From positions 36,415,520 to 36,479,519 of the forward strand of contig OX387192.1 in assembly GCA_947561395.2 (NCBI GenBank): DNA of 64,000 bases, written 5' to 3'. This DNA comes from Buxus sempervirens. Taxonomy: Eukaryota > Streptophyta > Magnoliopsida > Buxales > Buxaceae. This document shows, one piece after another, positions 1-13,539 of the stretch (position 1 is the first letter of the stretch; each line of letters starts with the position of its first letter). Below the pieces are notes generated by a model. It searched no databases and was not told the origin of the DNA. It saw only the letters and a list, made by a program, of their open reading frames with translations. Both the position numbers and the translations under genes were made by a program.

Positions 1-620
1 CAAGTCATCTAAACCTAACAAGTGAAGAAGGGATATTGTATAGGTTACATCTTCTGGGGCTGACAACTCTGGGGATAAGGTCTTGTCTTGTCGTAGCATA
101 GAGAGTTCCACTCTTGCCTTCAACAAAATAAAGGGAGTTCGTTTGGGAGCTTACCTTCAGCTTAGACCAGCATTTGCCATTTCATGATATTATGGTGAAA
201 TTTTGCGGAAATTTCGTTTTTGCAAGGTTAGTGATACAAAATTTATGAAGAAAACAGGATTTTCCTAGTTTCCCTGATTTTGACGAAATTTCGTGAAATA
301 TCGACGATATTTCCTCAACTTTCCCCTTTATATGCATTTATTATGAGTGTATTAAACCCAAAAAATACAAGAAAAGTTAAAAAAACAATAAAACACATAT
401 TTCCACCATTTTCCCTCATTGGGGAAATGTGGCAAAATATTCTCTGATTTCAGCAAAATTTCCCTTGAGCTCCCCTACCGAAATGTCAAAGAAATGCAAG
501 ATTTCCATCCTTGGCTCAGACAAACAGTCATCCATGCATACATGCATTACTAAACATGTCACCACTAATCCTTAAAAAAGTAAGTGGTTAGAAAACAATT
601 AATTAAAAAAAAAAAGGAAA
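1..620. other. Intergenic, no gene seen
   Basis: No coding region is supported. The stretch 200-480 is rich in short near-palindromic words around GAAATATCGACGATATTTC and runs of AAATTTC, which look like a decayed dispersed repeat, but I cannot name a family. The first 150 bases show nothing recognisable. Confidence 0.5.
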
Positions 621-636
621 AAGGCTATAGTATCTA

Positions 637-817
637 TCTATACTATTAATAAAGAGAAGAGGAGGGATTATTCCCTCTATATTCTGGTCATCTTTCTTTT
701 TTCCAAAATTTGTCATCTCCAAACAAAACAATCCCCCACTATTTTAAGCTAACTACCTCGGGCTGTTTATCTAAGTGGGTCCACGTTTTCTACGCGCGTA
801 GCGTGCAGCCCCCTAGT
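637..817 (+). mobile_element. Short non-autonomous Helitron
   Basis: The left end reads TCTATACTATTAATAAAG directly after an A. The right end is CTAGT (813-817), preceded by a perfect 12-base palindrome CTACGCGCGTAG (790-801) and an 11-base spacer. A 5' TC and a 3' hairpin followed by CTRRT are the Helitron hallmarks. At about 180 bp it carries no Rep/helicase and would need a partner for mobility. The base after the 3' end is A rather than the expected T, because a second similar 5' end follows immediately. Confidence rests on terminal structure only. Confidence 0.6.
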
Positions 818-1010
818 ACTATTAATAAAAGAAGAGGGGGGGATATTCCCCTCAAATTCTAGCTTCCCTGTTTTTTTTTTTCCAACTATTGCCCTCCCCG
901 ATTAAAACAATCAGAAACTATAACCACCCCACTACTCTTTATTCTAATTCAAACCCTTATATGCTACAGTTAAAGGTGAGTACATGCGGTATGCACGTGC
1001 CACTACTGGT
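818..1010 (+). mobile_element. Second Helitron-like unit in tandem (tentative)
   Basis: ACTATTAATAAAAGAAGAGG at 818 repeats the start of the element at 637, including a subterminal GAGGGG/CCCCTC hairpin. A possible 3' end is CTGGT at 1006-1010, preceded by the palindrome GCACGTGC (993-1000). The 5' TC is missing, so this may be a truncated copy or a chimeric end of the first element. Confidence 0.35.
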
Positions 1011-2133
1011 ATACTATATATGAAACGAGACGCTCCGTTGAGAACCGTGCCAGATATTATGTTCTACTCCATTAAGGGGTTATGGTAATCGTACGTAATC
1101 CTTCCTCCTCTCCGTGATGCAGAAAATGCGGTCCATATAATGGCTGGAGGACGTTTTGTTTCATTGGCTTTTTATAACGGAACTTGCTTAGTATGACTAT
1201 GAATCCGATGTGTATATATATCACCAAAGGAGCAGTCAATGAACCATGGAATCGTTCAATTGATATGCAATCGTCCCTGGTTGCACTGCTATGCAATATA
1301 TAGGCACCAAGTTTAAAAGAATGCGATGAATCTGACGGCTATAGTCATCTTGATAATTAGCAGCTTGAAACTTCAGGATACACAACACGGATTTAATCTT
1401 TGACACCACAACACATTCATATATAACGTGCTATTTGATTTGAAATGGAGATAAAGGACAAGTCCCAACTCCCAAGTCCCTTAATATGCCAACATGGACC
1501 AACCCTAATGTGAATTTTGAGAAATCGATAAATTCGTTTCTTTTGCCCGAGATGTCAATGGTGCATTGATTACAAATTTTTGAAAAAAAAAAAGCCTGTA
1601 CGATCCAGCCCATAACGTGGGGATGGACGATCCTAGAATGTACATTGAAGGATGTAATCTCCTTCTAATCCAATAAAAATTAAGCCCAAGGAATGTTTCC
1701 CTGTATAGCCAGCGCGAATAGAAAGAACAGATTACACTGGCAAACGCCAACAGGTCAAAATCAAAGCTCCATCCGGTCACTTGTGTTCCCAACTACAATG
1801 AAACCGTAGATACGCTCAGGGCATATAGCCACAAATATTTCCCATGAATTGATAGCGAAATTAATTACAGATCCATCCGAACTGAACCCTTGGCCCAATC
1901 CCACTTCTTGATCCAATGTTTATGTCCACAAGAATGAGAGTTTTTGTTGATGTTGGAGTTTTTAAATCTGGTTTCCGTTAATCAGTTTGATGCCAGCAAA
2001 GCTGTCCTTCCATGCATCATAAACGGAAAGGACCGCAGGTTTAACTGTTAACCGTTACTGTTAGATACCCCGCTGATGATCCCAGAACTCTACACATCAT
2101 TTCTAATCACATCCCCGTATACAAGGTAACCCC
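1011..2133. other. Intergenic and 3' flank of LD
   Basis: No reading frame here has support as a gene. The part nearest 2133 must contain the 3' UTR of the minus-strand LD gene, but I could not place its poly(A) site. No repeats stand out. Confidence 0.4.
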
Positions 2134-5100
2134 TCAACGCCTTCGGTCACGCCATCTTCTGCTACCATGCTTATTATGATCCCTGTATCCAGAGCTCCTA
2201 TCCCTTGACCAATCAGGTCTGCTAGAGCTCCGGCCATAATCCCTTCTGAATTCCTGGAAATGCTGTCCATATCTATTCTCTGGTGATCTCGCCGGACTCC
2301 TCTCCGGACTCCACATTTCCAGCTCCGGCTCATCCACAACCTCCCTTCTTCCCCAAGGACCACCCGGTAGCAGTGGCTGCTGCGGCTGCCCGGGCCCTCC
2401 CGTAAACAAATTATAACCGTTTTGGTTAGCTTGGGTAAAAGCATACGATGCTGACCCCTGCCTATTACCCCTAGAGTCCAACACAAGTGTCTGACTTCCA
2501 AAGTCAGCCGAGTTCTGCGGCCAACTGGAGTACAAAGGTTTAACTGATGGAGGAGCCTCCGGTATCAAAGGCGACTCTGGCCTCAGTGTTGTTGGCAGCA
2601 AAGTTGGTAGAGAAGGCAATGTAATTGAATGCCTCTCGTTGGGCTGGTTTAGCATAATTGATACCGGGGCCGGTTTCACCATGTCTTGCCCAAAACTTGA
2701 TGTTTTCACCCACTGTAAAGGATTTTGTATTTGTAGAGTTGGAGCAGGAAAATGCTTCACAGGTAACACTGCTTCTGGTACTGCTGCCTGTGGTAATGGA
2801 TGCTGTTGAGCTCGAATTATTGTCGATGGCTGCTTCTCAGGCAACACCACAGGTTGTGGCGCGGACTGTGGATGCATTACTGCCGGAGGCTGTTGATGTG
2901 ATGGAGCCACTATACCTGATCCTTGTGGTGATACCAGGTTGGTGGCTTGTACTTGATGCTGCACCATGTTTGTAGCTCGGAGATTATCCTGAAGAAGGGT
3001 AGTCGAATTGACCACGGGAAAACCAGTAACACTTCTGGCAGCTGCTGTACATTGCTGCAAAACCGAGTCTTTGGTACCTTCTGATCCCCATCCTCTCTGC
3101 AAAATTAAAGAGGCTTCAATTAATGATACAGTTAAACGAAGAACGTTAGAGCAATAATAAGAATGTCATGGTATTTATCATTTACTCCGACAGACAGACT
3201 CCACTGGCTAGTAACCAACCAACCCTCCTCCCATGATCTTTTTCCACTACTTTTTCATGCACAGAAGAATTTGCCAAAAGAACAGAAGCCATTGATCAAC
3301 CACGCCCTGTTGGTTGTTGTGAAACCATCACAGGCCCTTCTCTGAGGAAAGCCCATGATGGTCAATGAACAGAATTCTGGTCAACAGTCTGCTAATTCAA
3401 CTGATCAAGGGTTATCTCCTTCTTGGCCAATAACCGAAACTGATAAAAACCATCCAACATGGGGCCCCTGATTTCTGGTCTCTGTCAGATCTTACGAGCG
3501 CAGCTGGTCTGTCTGTCAGATTTCATTTTTTAGATCATGATTTAGCATCCGTTTCATATTAAGAGGTTATTCAGACCCAAGTATAATCTTACTAAATGGA
3601 TACTACTAGATTTTACTGGCTGTGGTGTAACCTATTATGAAATTATATCACAGACCATTAATGGATCGGTTGAAGGAGTCGGGGATGGAAGAGAGGTAAC
3701 TTCCACTTTCTGCTGAGACTTTCCACCAAAACCATCCAGAATCTCAGGGGAGCTGATCTTACTAGCCTTGATCATATCTAACAGCTTCACCGTATCTGCA
3801 GTAGTTAAGCTACCATTTTGGCCAGAAGTCAAGGCAAAAACCAACTCTGGGTTTTTGAGCAATACAGCAAGCAACTCAAGATCTGGTTCGGGGGCATTTC
3901 CAGTATTAATCTGCGCTGGGATGGTAATTGAAGCATCTAGAGTGGTTGGTTCATTGTCACGGGGGGATGATGGTGCTTCTGCACCATCGGCATCGGGCGG
4001 CTGTTCGATTGGGATTTCTGGGGTCAAACTGTCATCATAGTCCATTTCAACATCCCATGGTTCTTTCGGATCCAGTGGAATGTGCTGGGTGCTCTGGTAT
4101 ATTGTTTCTTTATCGCGGCGGTTCCTCCCTGTCTGAATCTCAACTTCTTTGCTCTTCTCACCGGTACCGACTCTCCACAAACTGTTGATTTTAATTTCTG
4201 CAGATAGGACATGAGTAGAAAGAGCTGAAAATCCCGTCAGAAGTAACTTGGAATTCAAATCAACATAAACTACTACACCCAGAAAGATATTAGAAATTTT
4301 ATAAATATATATCTATATATATTTATATTTTCTCAAATATATCTATATTTGAGAAATTTTAGTAGGGCAATGAGAAACACAACAATGCCTTTCTTTTTAT
4401 GTTCTGAAATTCCAGCCCTTTAAATCAGATGGCTACGTTAGCCTAATCTATTGATCGTCTGGTGCTGCATGGTAGTTTAAATGCTTGAGACGATCCACCC
4501 AAAAATTTAGTAAAAAAAAATGAGGGTCCCACAAATGTGAGAGCACGACAATGTTCCATTAGCAATAGCATGGCATTATAATGCGTGCCTATTCACTGGA
4601 TATTCAATCTCTATTTTAAAAAAGCAAGAAATCTTTAACATGGCCGAAGCCAGAGCCAACCTGCTGTTAGAAATGAAACAACTCAGTCAACCAAACTTCT
4701 TCCGAAACAGAAACCCAACCTCTGATAATATCTTTCTTGCTTTATAATAATATTAAAAGAATTGCAACCCATCTGCATGCCTTCAGAGAAGATGCAGTTG
4801 CCATTTGTTTTGAGAAAAGCAATTCAAAATTTCAAATATCTGATACCACGTCAATGCATTAGGCTGCCAAGATGATCCTTGTGAAGAACATTTTACAGTT
4901 TCACAATTACACTTGAGTAGTTTCACAGCCATTATTAAAATCAGGACCATCAGTCCCCCGAATAAACCTGAGCCACCAGTGACATATGCAAGATATCCAT
5001 GTAGAAATGGCCTAAATTGAATTATATCATCTAGGACATCTCTTGTGAGAAAAACAGACCTTTAATAATTGGGAAGCTTTCTCATCGAAAATTTAATCAA

Positions 5101-8100
5101 CCAGTGAAACTGACCAGATTAGGGATCCAAATCTGTTGGATTCATTTAATAGTTGGAAATTATAGGACGAGATGCAAAATTCCCATAGATTGAATGGTCA
5201 ACATCACTAGCTCATGTTCGTAATACTGGAGGCTAGCAAAAAATTCTGTCCCGAGTGCTCCTTCTAGCCTCTTTTATTTTCAAAAGGTAAATGGAAGACA
5301 ATATGTACATAAATTTTCCAACAGTTTGACACAACAGAACTTGAACTTTGTACATCTAAGTTGGTGTTCAAGATAACAACAGACGGATAGATTGATACCC
5401 TTGCTGCATGATGGAGAACAAGGGAAAGGCAACACCCAACGGTATATCAGGAACAACCTAACAGTATTTTTTAATTATTTTCCTCAGGATTATGCAACTT
5501 CAAAAAAAAATATAATTTCTTATAGTACTAATATTTTCAATACCAAAATTCATTGACAAATAATGTAACAAAGGAAAAAAAAATTACAACAAAAGCAGAT
5601 GTACCTGGCGGCGTTTGCCACGGGATTTGATCCCTCTTCAACTTCTCCAAAGACAGGTGTTCCAAGGGATCCAAACTCTTTCGATTAGGAGGAGCTTCAG
5701 GCAGAATAGCAGTTTTCGAGGCAATTTCTGTGGGTTTCGTTTCTTCCAAAGTTTTAGGACTAACAAGAGCTTTAGGTTTTGGCAGAGGGTAGATGGTCTG
5801 GGAAGCAGAAAACTTGTTTGTATATTCAGTCTTCTGCTCACAGCTTTTGTCTGAAGATGATCCAGTCTTGCCATACTTGTCCTGCATGAACATTGCACGC
5901 ATTTTTGCTTTCTGTATATCATCAGCTGATAGTGGACGGCCTTGTTTTACAGGTACTGCTTTTCCAACCTGCAGACTTCTGTTAATTGTTTTCTGGCCTG
6001 GCTGTTCGACAAGTAGAACTTTTCTACGTTCTCTGGTTTCTGTAGCTAGCTGAGGAAATATTTTAATGCTCAAGGGAGAATGTTACAAAGATCAGACAGT
6101 TTTATCCTTAGCCATTTAAACTACAAAGCCATGCAGAAAATTTCAAACCCTCAAGTAACATACACAACCATGGAACTACTGTTTTATATTCTGATCAGAA
6201 ATTGTTTTTCATCTAGCCAAACAAAGATGGAAATTTTTGTCATAGATATCGAAGAACAATCATCCCTTTGACCACTTTTAGCTGATTTACAACTTGATGC
6301 AACAAAATTCCTAAACCAATTAAAGAAAAGCATACCAAAGCATAAAACAAAGAAGCACTTTATTTAAAATAGAATACAACTAAAGCATTGCATTCCAACT
6401 ATCATGGAACAAGACTATGATATCTTTGGTGCAATAAAACCTAAACATGAGAGAATGAAACCAAAGAAAAAGTTCACCATGCCACAGAAGCCTAGAGCCA
6501 GATGTATAGAACTCAACACAAATTATTAGAATTGAAAATGAAACATTGACGGATGATGACAACCACTAACGTAAACTAACCAGATGATAACAACCACTAA
6601 CATAAACTAAAGTGCTACCAAACCTATTAGGCTTTAACTCCACAACAATGTCAGCAGAAGGCTTCAAGATCCTTCTTCAACCTCAAGGGCTCAGTTCATA
6701 GTGGAAAATTACTTGGAATGTGTATATCATAGGATTCCAAGAGGTTTAAGGGTCATAGCAACAGCCACCAACAAGGAAAAGGTGTTTGGTAATGACTTGA
6801 CAATATTCAACATTAATGATCCTTGCACCTCTTTGAACGATTTCACCATAAACGACTAAAAATATAAAGACAAGCGGAAATTTTCAAGGATACGGGATGA
6901 AGATACACTTCGAACATTCTTCTTATTCAAATAATCTGTAGATGATGGGAGCAGCTTTAGTGGTTGTGTAGATTCCGTTTTCCTGACCAAAAAAAATTTT
7001 CAAAATTGAAGGCTTGAACAACCAAAAAATGATTTCCATATTTTAAGAAATAAAATTATACCAGCTTTCAGAGCCTCCATTGGTAAGAGAAAGAATCTCC
7101 TCCTGCATAGCAGGAAAAAGAAAAGATTAGCAATCTCCAACAGCATAACTTGCTGCATGCAAAAACACTTACCCATGTAGCACTTACAGGGATATTGGTT
7201 TCGGACGGCCAAGATTCATTACTCAGAATTTCACCATCCCTGAGACAATTAAAGCGCAATTAGAAGAAATAAAAAGGAAAAAGAATACTAAAGCTAGAAG
7301 AAGAAAAGAAGTGGGCATGCCTCTGTGTCTGGATAATCTCCTTCTGTGCGTCACCAGGTAATTTCATGGAACAAGGTTTCTTCATAGCTTGGCTTCTCAC
7401 AAATATTTTGCTCCATCTTGATAACAGAACTCTTGCCCTGTTTGATATGTCTGAACTTCAAATCAGATAAATGAGTTTCGAAAGGTGATAATAAATGTGG
7501 CAAGAAGAAATACAGCTAGGACAAAACAAAAAATCTTCGTTGTTAAAGTTAAATATCCAAATCGAAATTCTTAATGACCTGAGACATAATCAAGCGACAT
7601 GTTTCACAAGCCCTTGTGTGTACCAACAAGTCATCCCATATTGACCCATTTTAGTATTTAATAAGTCCCTGAATTTTCTATAAAAAATTAAGGCACCAAT
7701 TGAAGTTGCATTGCTAAAAATTCTCATTTATTTGATGTTTTTCACTTCAATTTAGCATATGAATATGTTAGCAAATAAAGTTATACCAATTGCACTGGAG
7801 TTTCAAAGCCAAATATAGTCACCTAGTTAGGAGTCTTTATTTGTTCGTAAGTTTCTAAACTAAACGTCACAGAAATTAGCTCCCAGAAAAGGCTTTAGTA
7901 ACGTCTTGAATTCAACTTTTAGCTCAGAACCGGCAATTTATACTTGCAGAAACAAAACCCTTCTCTAAGAATACAGACTTTTCAGAAGATATGACTCATT
8001 TAAAATCTCTCAAAATGTCTGCTCTTGCAATGAAAGAATTTGGTCCCTATTACCATATCGATATCAGATGCTTGTTACCAACATTTTCGCAATAGACTGC

Positions 8101-11100
8101 TAAGACTCCAACAAACGTTCTAAATCACAACAATAATGACTATGACGATGATAAAAACAATCAAAGAACAGCAATCATACACTCAATCCATCCACGATAG
8201 GTACAATTTACAATTGGTACCATTCCAAGTGGCACTGACCATGTTGAGATGTTCTTACTTCCAAGCTTAAAGAGTAGTAACACTCTAAAAGTCCTGTCAA
8301 CTTTAAATTATCCAGCCAAAAATCCATTGTTAAAGCAAATCTTCTGACAAATGAATGTTGAACATATGTGCAACTTAGATGGATACCCAGTATTTTGATT
8401 TGATCTGACTTTGTGCTATAAGAAGACACTTCTGATTTGTAAGATGGTCAGTTTACAAGGAACAACCTTCACTTTGAATAATTTATTCTTAGTAACAGGG
8501 CTCTCAAATTCCCCAAAAAAAAAAAAAGACAAAATAAGTTCAAAATTAACACTGCCCTTATTGCATAATGTGCTACTGTTGCCAAACAGACTACTTCACA
8601 GGCTCAGAAGTATCGGCTGATACGTATCGGTATCGCCATAAGGCGATACCAATTATAAACCCGATACTACGGGTTTTTCCGGAAGTATCAGCCGATACAA
8701 CTCGGTATCGGGTTTGGTATTGGAAGTATTGGCCAATACAACTCGGTATCGGGCTGGACCAATACCAAACCCGATACCGAGTTTTTAAACCTTGCTCAGA
8801 ACCATTCTGAAGTGCATTACCCTTCTCAGCTATAATCAGTAATTTGAATTATTACAAAAATGGAATAATAAGAAAGGAATAAAGGAAGTTAAAAAGTAAC
8901 AACCAAACAAAGACAAACTCAAGAAGGACAACTTTGATGAAGAAAAGAAAATAGTTAACACAGTAATAAGACAAAATAAAAGAATCACACCTGATGTGCG
9001 GTAAAACCGCAATCTATTTACAATCTGCAATATAGCAGACATTTGTGCTGGCAAAGCCTTATGCAAAGGCAGGTGGCAAAGCACCTGCAAGCAGCCATGG
9101 CAAACATATCAATTTATAAATTTATGCTGAATGATGCATAACATGAACCAGTAATAAAGCATTAAAATATAAACCTTGAAAATGACAAGGAGGACAGTTG
9201 TTTGTTCTTCAAGAGCTGCTTGGCTCAACCATGTTGCTAATATCATCACACCACCTTTAGTTAGAAACCTGGAAAAAGTCAGAGAATTGATGAGTCAGAT
9301 AAGAGATCCTAACTCATACAATGGGATCGCCATGCTGTGAGAAATGGCCTGGAAAGTACCAATTTAATACTGAAGAATTCTGTATTTTCAGGATCCACTC
9401 CATCAGCTTCACTTGCCCAGAAAAAGTCTCTTCTGTCCTCATCAAATTGAAAATATTATGCAGAAAGGTTTTATCAGAATCATCCACACCAGGAAATGTT
9501 TCCTCCTGTACTGAGCAAGAAGGGGCTTCTTCAATGGTGTTAGGGCCCATAGAATTCAAAGGAACTTGATTGATAGGAATGGCAGGATCAGAGATGCTGG
9601 AGCCCTCTTGAGATTCCTTACATTCACTGGACCTAATTGCCTTCTCCCTTGACAGACGCATAATCTTACGGACTCTCGATCTTTGACTAGCAAAGAAATC
9701 CCGAACCTATACATTAATAAAAATGAACAACGATACTCTTAGTATTTCTTTAAAAAGGAACAAAAAATATTGATCCCCTAATAGATTAAAACATAAGCAT
9801 GCTAACGATGCCATAACTAAATAAAAAATGTGCATTTAAGTCAAATCTACAATTCATTGGAGGAGATGTCACACGTTACAGACAGCAATGAACCCAAGTA
9901 GCAAGAGGATCCAAGCAGTTTCCACAGTTAACTTCTTTCATCCACACAATTAAACAATCGTAAGCACAAAAAGAGTTTTGATACTCAGGTACAGAAAAAT
10001 GTATCTCATATTTCAAGACTGCAGATAGCCACACTAGCACTAATGAAAATTTTTGAACAAGCATAACAAAATTTCAGCACATAATTCAGGCAACAGAAGT
10101 CTCTATGGAATATGAAGGAGTATAAAACAACCTGTGTGACTGTTACACCACAAAGAGCACTGATTTCACGAGATTCCTTCTTACTAATTGCATCTTTTAT
10201 GGAGAAGACTGATTGCATATATTTTACAGCCTTAGGGTTTAGCAAATCCCTTGGTCTTTTTCCTGCAAAAAACGTACAACCACAGTTTAACACTGATTCA
10301 TTTACACTACAGATCGATCTATACAACTAGTGATACTTGTGCAGTTATAACCTAAAAATAGTAAAATAGGCACAAAATACAATCTCTTGTAGATATGCAC
10401 AAACCACCACGACAATTAATTAAACAGTACGAGTGCATTAGTGCAAAGATGTTAAAGCAATAGATCAAAAATTCTTGACAGTTTTCTAGTGTACATCAGT
10501 TGTGCATAGCAAAACATTCTCAATCTTTGATCCTCCTCCCATGGGAAGTAGAAGAATATAATATGGACATCAAGGGCTGTAATATTCACGTGAAATTCAA
10601 CAAGATCTATATCATGAAAAAGAGTCAGTGGTACAACATCAAATGTAACTCTCAAATGCATGGAACATAATGAAGGCCAACTGAGATTCCAAATTTGATC
10701 CTCCCACATAGCATTTGATTGAACAAGAATTGGGACGTTATAATCAGAAACTACACCAAAAAATAAGAATAATAATAATAATTCCTAGCGGATGATTATA
10801 GGTTTGGCAGTTGGCACATGCACAAGACAAATCAGATAATAAATGAATAATCAACTAAAATAAATGATGATCTAGAGATGTGATTTAAAATGAGTTATGA
10901 CTCACCAATTTTTATTGAGAGTGCACCAGCTGCCTGCACATATAATAAAAGTGAAAATGAATTACCGAAGGTATAAAAAAGATAATACGAACATAGACAA
11001 AATTTAGACAATTAGTCTTTTTAAGTCCTAAATATAACTTGGAAGGAAATTGCAAGACAATCAATGAGAGGGGGAGAGAGAGGAATTTAAGTTTAGGAAT

Positions 11101-13064
11101 GATAATGATGATGATAAATACTAACAACATTCAAATATATGTGCTCAAATTGTTGGAAATGATGCAGTATAGAGTAAAGCATTTAATTTTGAAAATTTAT
11201 GAAGGGATGATGATTACAAATATTCTCCTTCATATTAGGGACAAGAAATAATAGTGTCTGTATTTTTGAACTGCAATAACAAGCATTAATTGCTGCAATT
11301 CCAATTCAGCCAAATAATGGAAACAGAGAATAAGAACTTACCTTAAGTTTTAAAGAGCTGGCAACAATAAGAACATCCTAAGCCTCCTTTTATAACTGAA
11401 CAATGACAAAAGTCCAAATTTTCATGCTCTAGTGAACTATCTAGGCCAAGACAGCGTGCAATGATCAAGTGAATAGTGTGTTTCCAAATAAACAGCTAAT
11501 GTAATTTTCTTACCATAAAAATTAGTCCCGAACACAAAAACGTTGCCAGATATGTCATTTTCAATAATGAGCAAAGGGAAAAAAAATCATCCGTCCTGTT
11601 AGGTATGCATTTAAAGAAGATTAAATGGCACTCCAAATTTTTGGGCTGATGGTGTCCAAAAAATATTGATTTTCACAAGTCCCATGTAGCATGTGCACGT
11701 GTAGATACACATATAACCTCATGTGTACAAGAATAATCTCAAGATTTCTTCGTTATTGGAATGACAGATTCTATTATCCATAGTCTTGTTCTAATTCAGC
11801 CAGTTCCTCCGATGAAACCAACCTAAGAAATATCTCTATCATTTAGGGAAGATCCCCACCATCATCTAGCCGAAGGTAAATGGAGCTTATCTCAAAATCA
11901 AGCTGAAACTACTTCCCTTTGACAATAAACAAATCTTTACTATTTTGTTTTATGACTTAATTCTTTAAAATAGTTTACAATGGTATGCAAATCCAATTCT
12001 TCCAGAGCACAATATCCTGAGAATCATTTAATCCACACCTTTTTTTCCCTTTTTTTTCCCCTGTTTAACAGATCAATATCCTTTAAAATCCCTAGCAATA
12101 TTTTTCCTTAAACACAAATTCATTGAGAGTATAGTTTCCACAATATCAGATAAACTAATCAATGGTGGAGAAACTTTTGAATATCTTCAATACGTTTCTT
12201 CCAATACATACTCTGTGGCATCCTCTCCTTCCTAATTTCAGGGGAGATATCTGGTCAAGAAATCCCAGGCATACAGAGATGACCTACAAAGAAAAATTCT
12301 TCTGGCAACCAAAATATTATGCAACGATCATCTTGGTATATATTGAGTGAGCTTATTTCCAACATCTAGCATGGAAAATTCAGATTGAAACCCCAATTTT
12401 AAGGTACACTTGCAATATATTGTATCTGAGCCTAAGAACCTGTAGGCCTTATTTTGGTTGCATTATATAACCACACGTTGTTGCACATTTATAAGCCATT
12501 ATAACTATAACATAGTTTGGTAGTAGAAACTTCAAAACCGTGATGGAATAATTCATTTACAAAAGCACGAAAAGGTCAATCGAATAATAGAGGTTTTGTT
12601 TGACTTTCAGCAATGGATATGTAATTCCAAACTAGACTACATGCTCAAATTGTCTGAGAACAATGACGTCCCGATAATACAAGAAGTGAAGCGTAGACAC
12701 TTTATCCTAAAGGAGACAACTGGTGGTGATTGCCAATGCCATCAATGGTAATCTCGCTCCAATTAAAAATAGAACCTCCTTAATTTTCAAGAAACGATAT
12801 CATACTGGCCTTTGCAACCCAAATCAACATTCAAAATCGATCTTTCATCAAGAAACCTAGAAAGAACCAACGAAAACTTACCATTTCCTGAGAAAGAGGA
12901 TTGACACCCGTAAGCTTGCATTGCGTGATAACAATATTCTGAAGCTGAACGACCTGACCATGGAAAAGCTCTCTCTGTGACTCCAAAAATTTCCGAAAAG
13001 ACTCGGCAGAGTTGCCAATGTCCAGTTCCTCGAAGTTGCTACTCGAATTGTCCATCGGCACCAT
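2134..13064 (-). CDS. LD: LUMINIDEPENDENS-like homeodomain protein
   Basis: Nuclear regulator of the autonomous flowering pathway in Arabidopsis, where LD lowers FLC expression. Coding exons by splice signals and phase: 13064-12882, 10933-10906, 10262-10132, 9706-9360, 9268-9175, 9084-8991, 7450-7321, 7239-7173, 7102-7062, 6982-6894, 6045-5605, 4197-3656, 3096-2134, giving 1049 aa (Arabidopsis LD is about 950). Residues ~62-128 form a divergent homeodomain whose third helix reads VRDFFASQRSRVRK. Residues ~200-335 resemble the TFIIS N-terminal (LW) fold, with DISNRARVLLSRWSK. Then come a charged middle, a Gln/Pro-rich region (~800-900) and an Arg-rich tail ending RRWRDRRR, a likely nuclear signal. 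The intron at 7320 appears to start with GC rather than GT. Small exons (28, 41 and 67 nt) and the 6894 edge are the least certain parts. Identity is strong. Confidence 0.93.
8592..8790. repeat. GTATCGG-rich inverted repeat in an LD intron
   Basis: This intron segment is built from repeated GTATCGG/CCGATAC words. The 25 bases at 8699-8723 are a perfect reverse complement of 8759-8783, with a 35-base spacer, so the transcript can fold into a strong hairpin. A weaker pair surrounds 8606-8650. It looks like a dispersed repeat rather than coding DNA. Confidence 0.7.
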
Positions 13065-13539
13065 TATCGCTGACGAATAAGGGTTCGATATTCGTACTCT
13101 TACATCTCAGATCGAGATAAAGGAGACAAGGCTCGTAGCATTACAGTTCTAGAACGATAAGAAACCCTAATACCGGTCGTGACCACCCGTTTGCGAAAGT
13201 TAGGGTTGTCGCAGCCGGGATTAGCTGCTTCAGAAAGATAGAGAATGCATACTAGAAAAGACGACTTCTACTCCTTTGAATGAAAAGTTTCGGCGAGCGA
13301 ACAAGTTGGTGCCCTGGTGTTGCCGCGAACGCCGACGCCTCTCCCGCAGAAGGGAAGCTCACGCAAGCTGTACAAAACATCTTTGAGTAAAGTACGTTTT
13401 GGCCCCCAAAATTTCTTGAAAATAAATTTGGGCTACTGACATTTTGGAAATTACATCAATCCCCCTATTACTTTCAAAATTCATATCAGGCTATCTCGTC
13501 AAATCTTCTTTGCAATGAGCGGGTCAAGTGGTTAAACCG
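13065..13539 (-). promoter_or_regulatory. LD 5' leader and promoter region
   Basis: This holds the LD 5' UTR and proximal promoter (minus strand). No clear TATA box is visible. The leader is likely within 13065-13330. From about 13540 the DNA becomes LINE-derived, so undisturbed upstream sequence is limited to under 500 bp. Confidence 0.4.

Noticed and set aside
2658-2975. Plus-strand frame of 105 codons
   Set aside because: Antisense to the Gln/Pro-rich C-terminal exon of LD.
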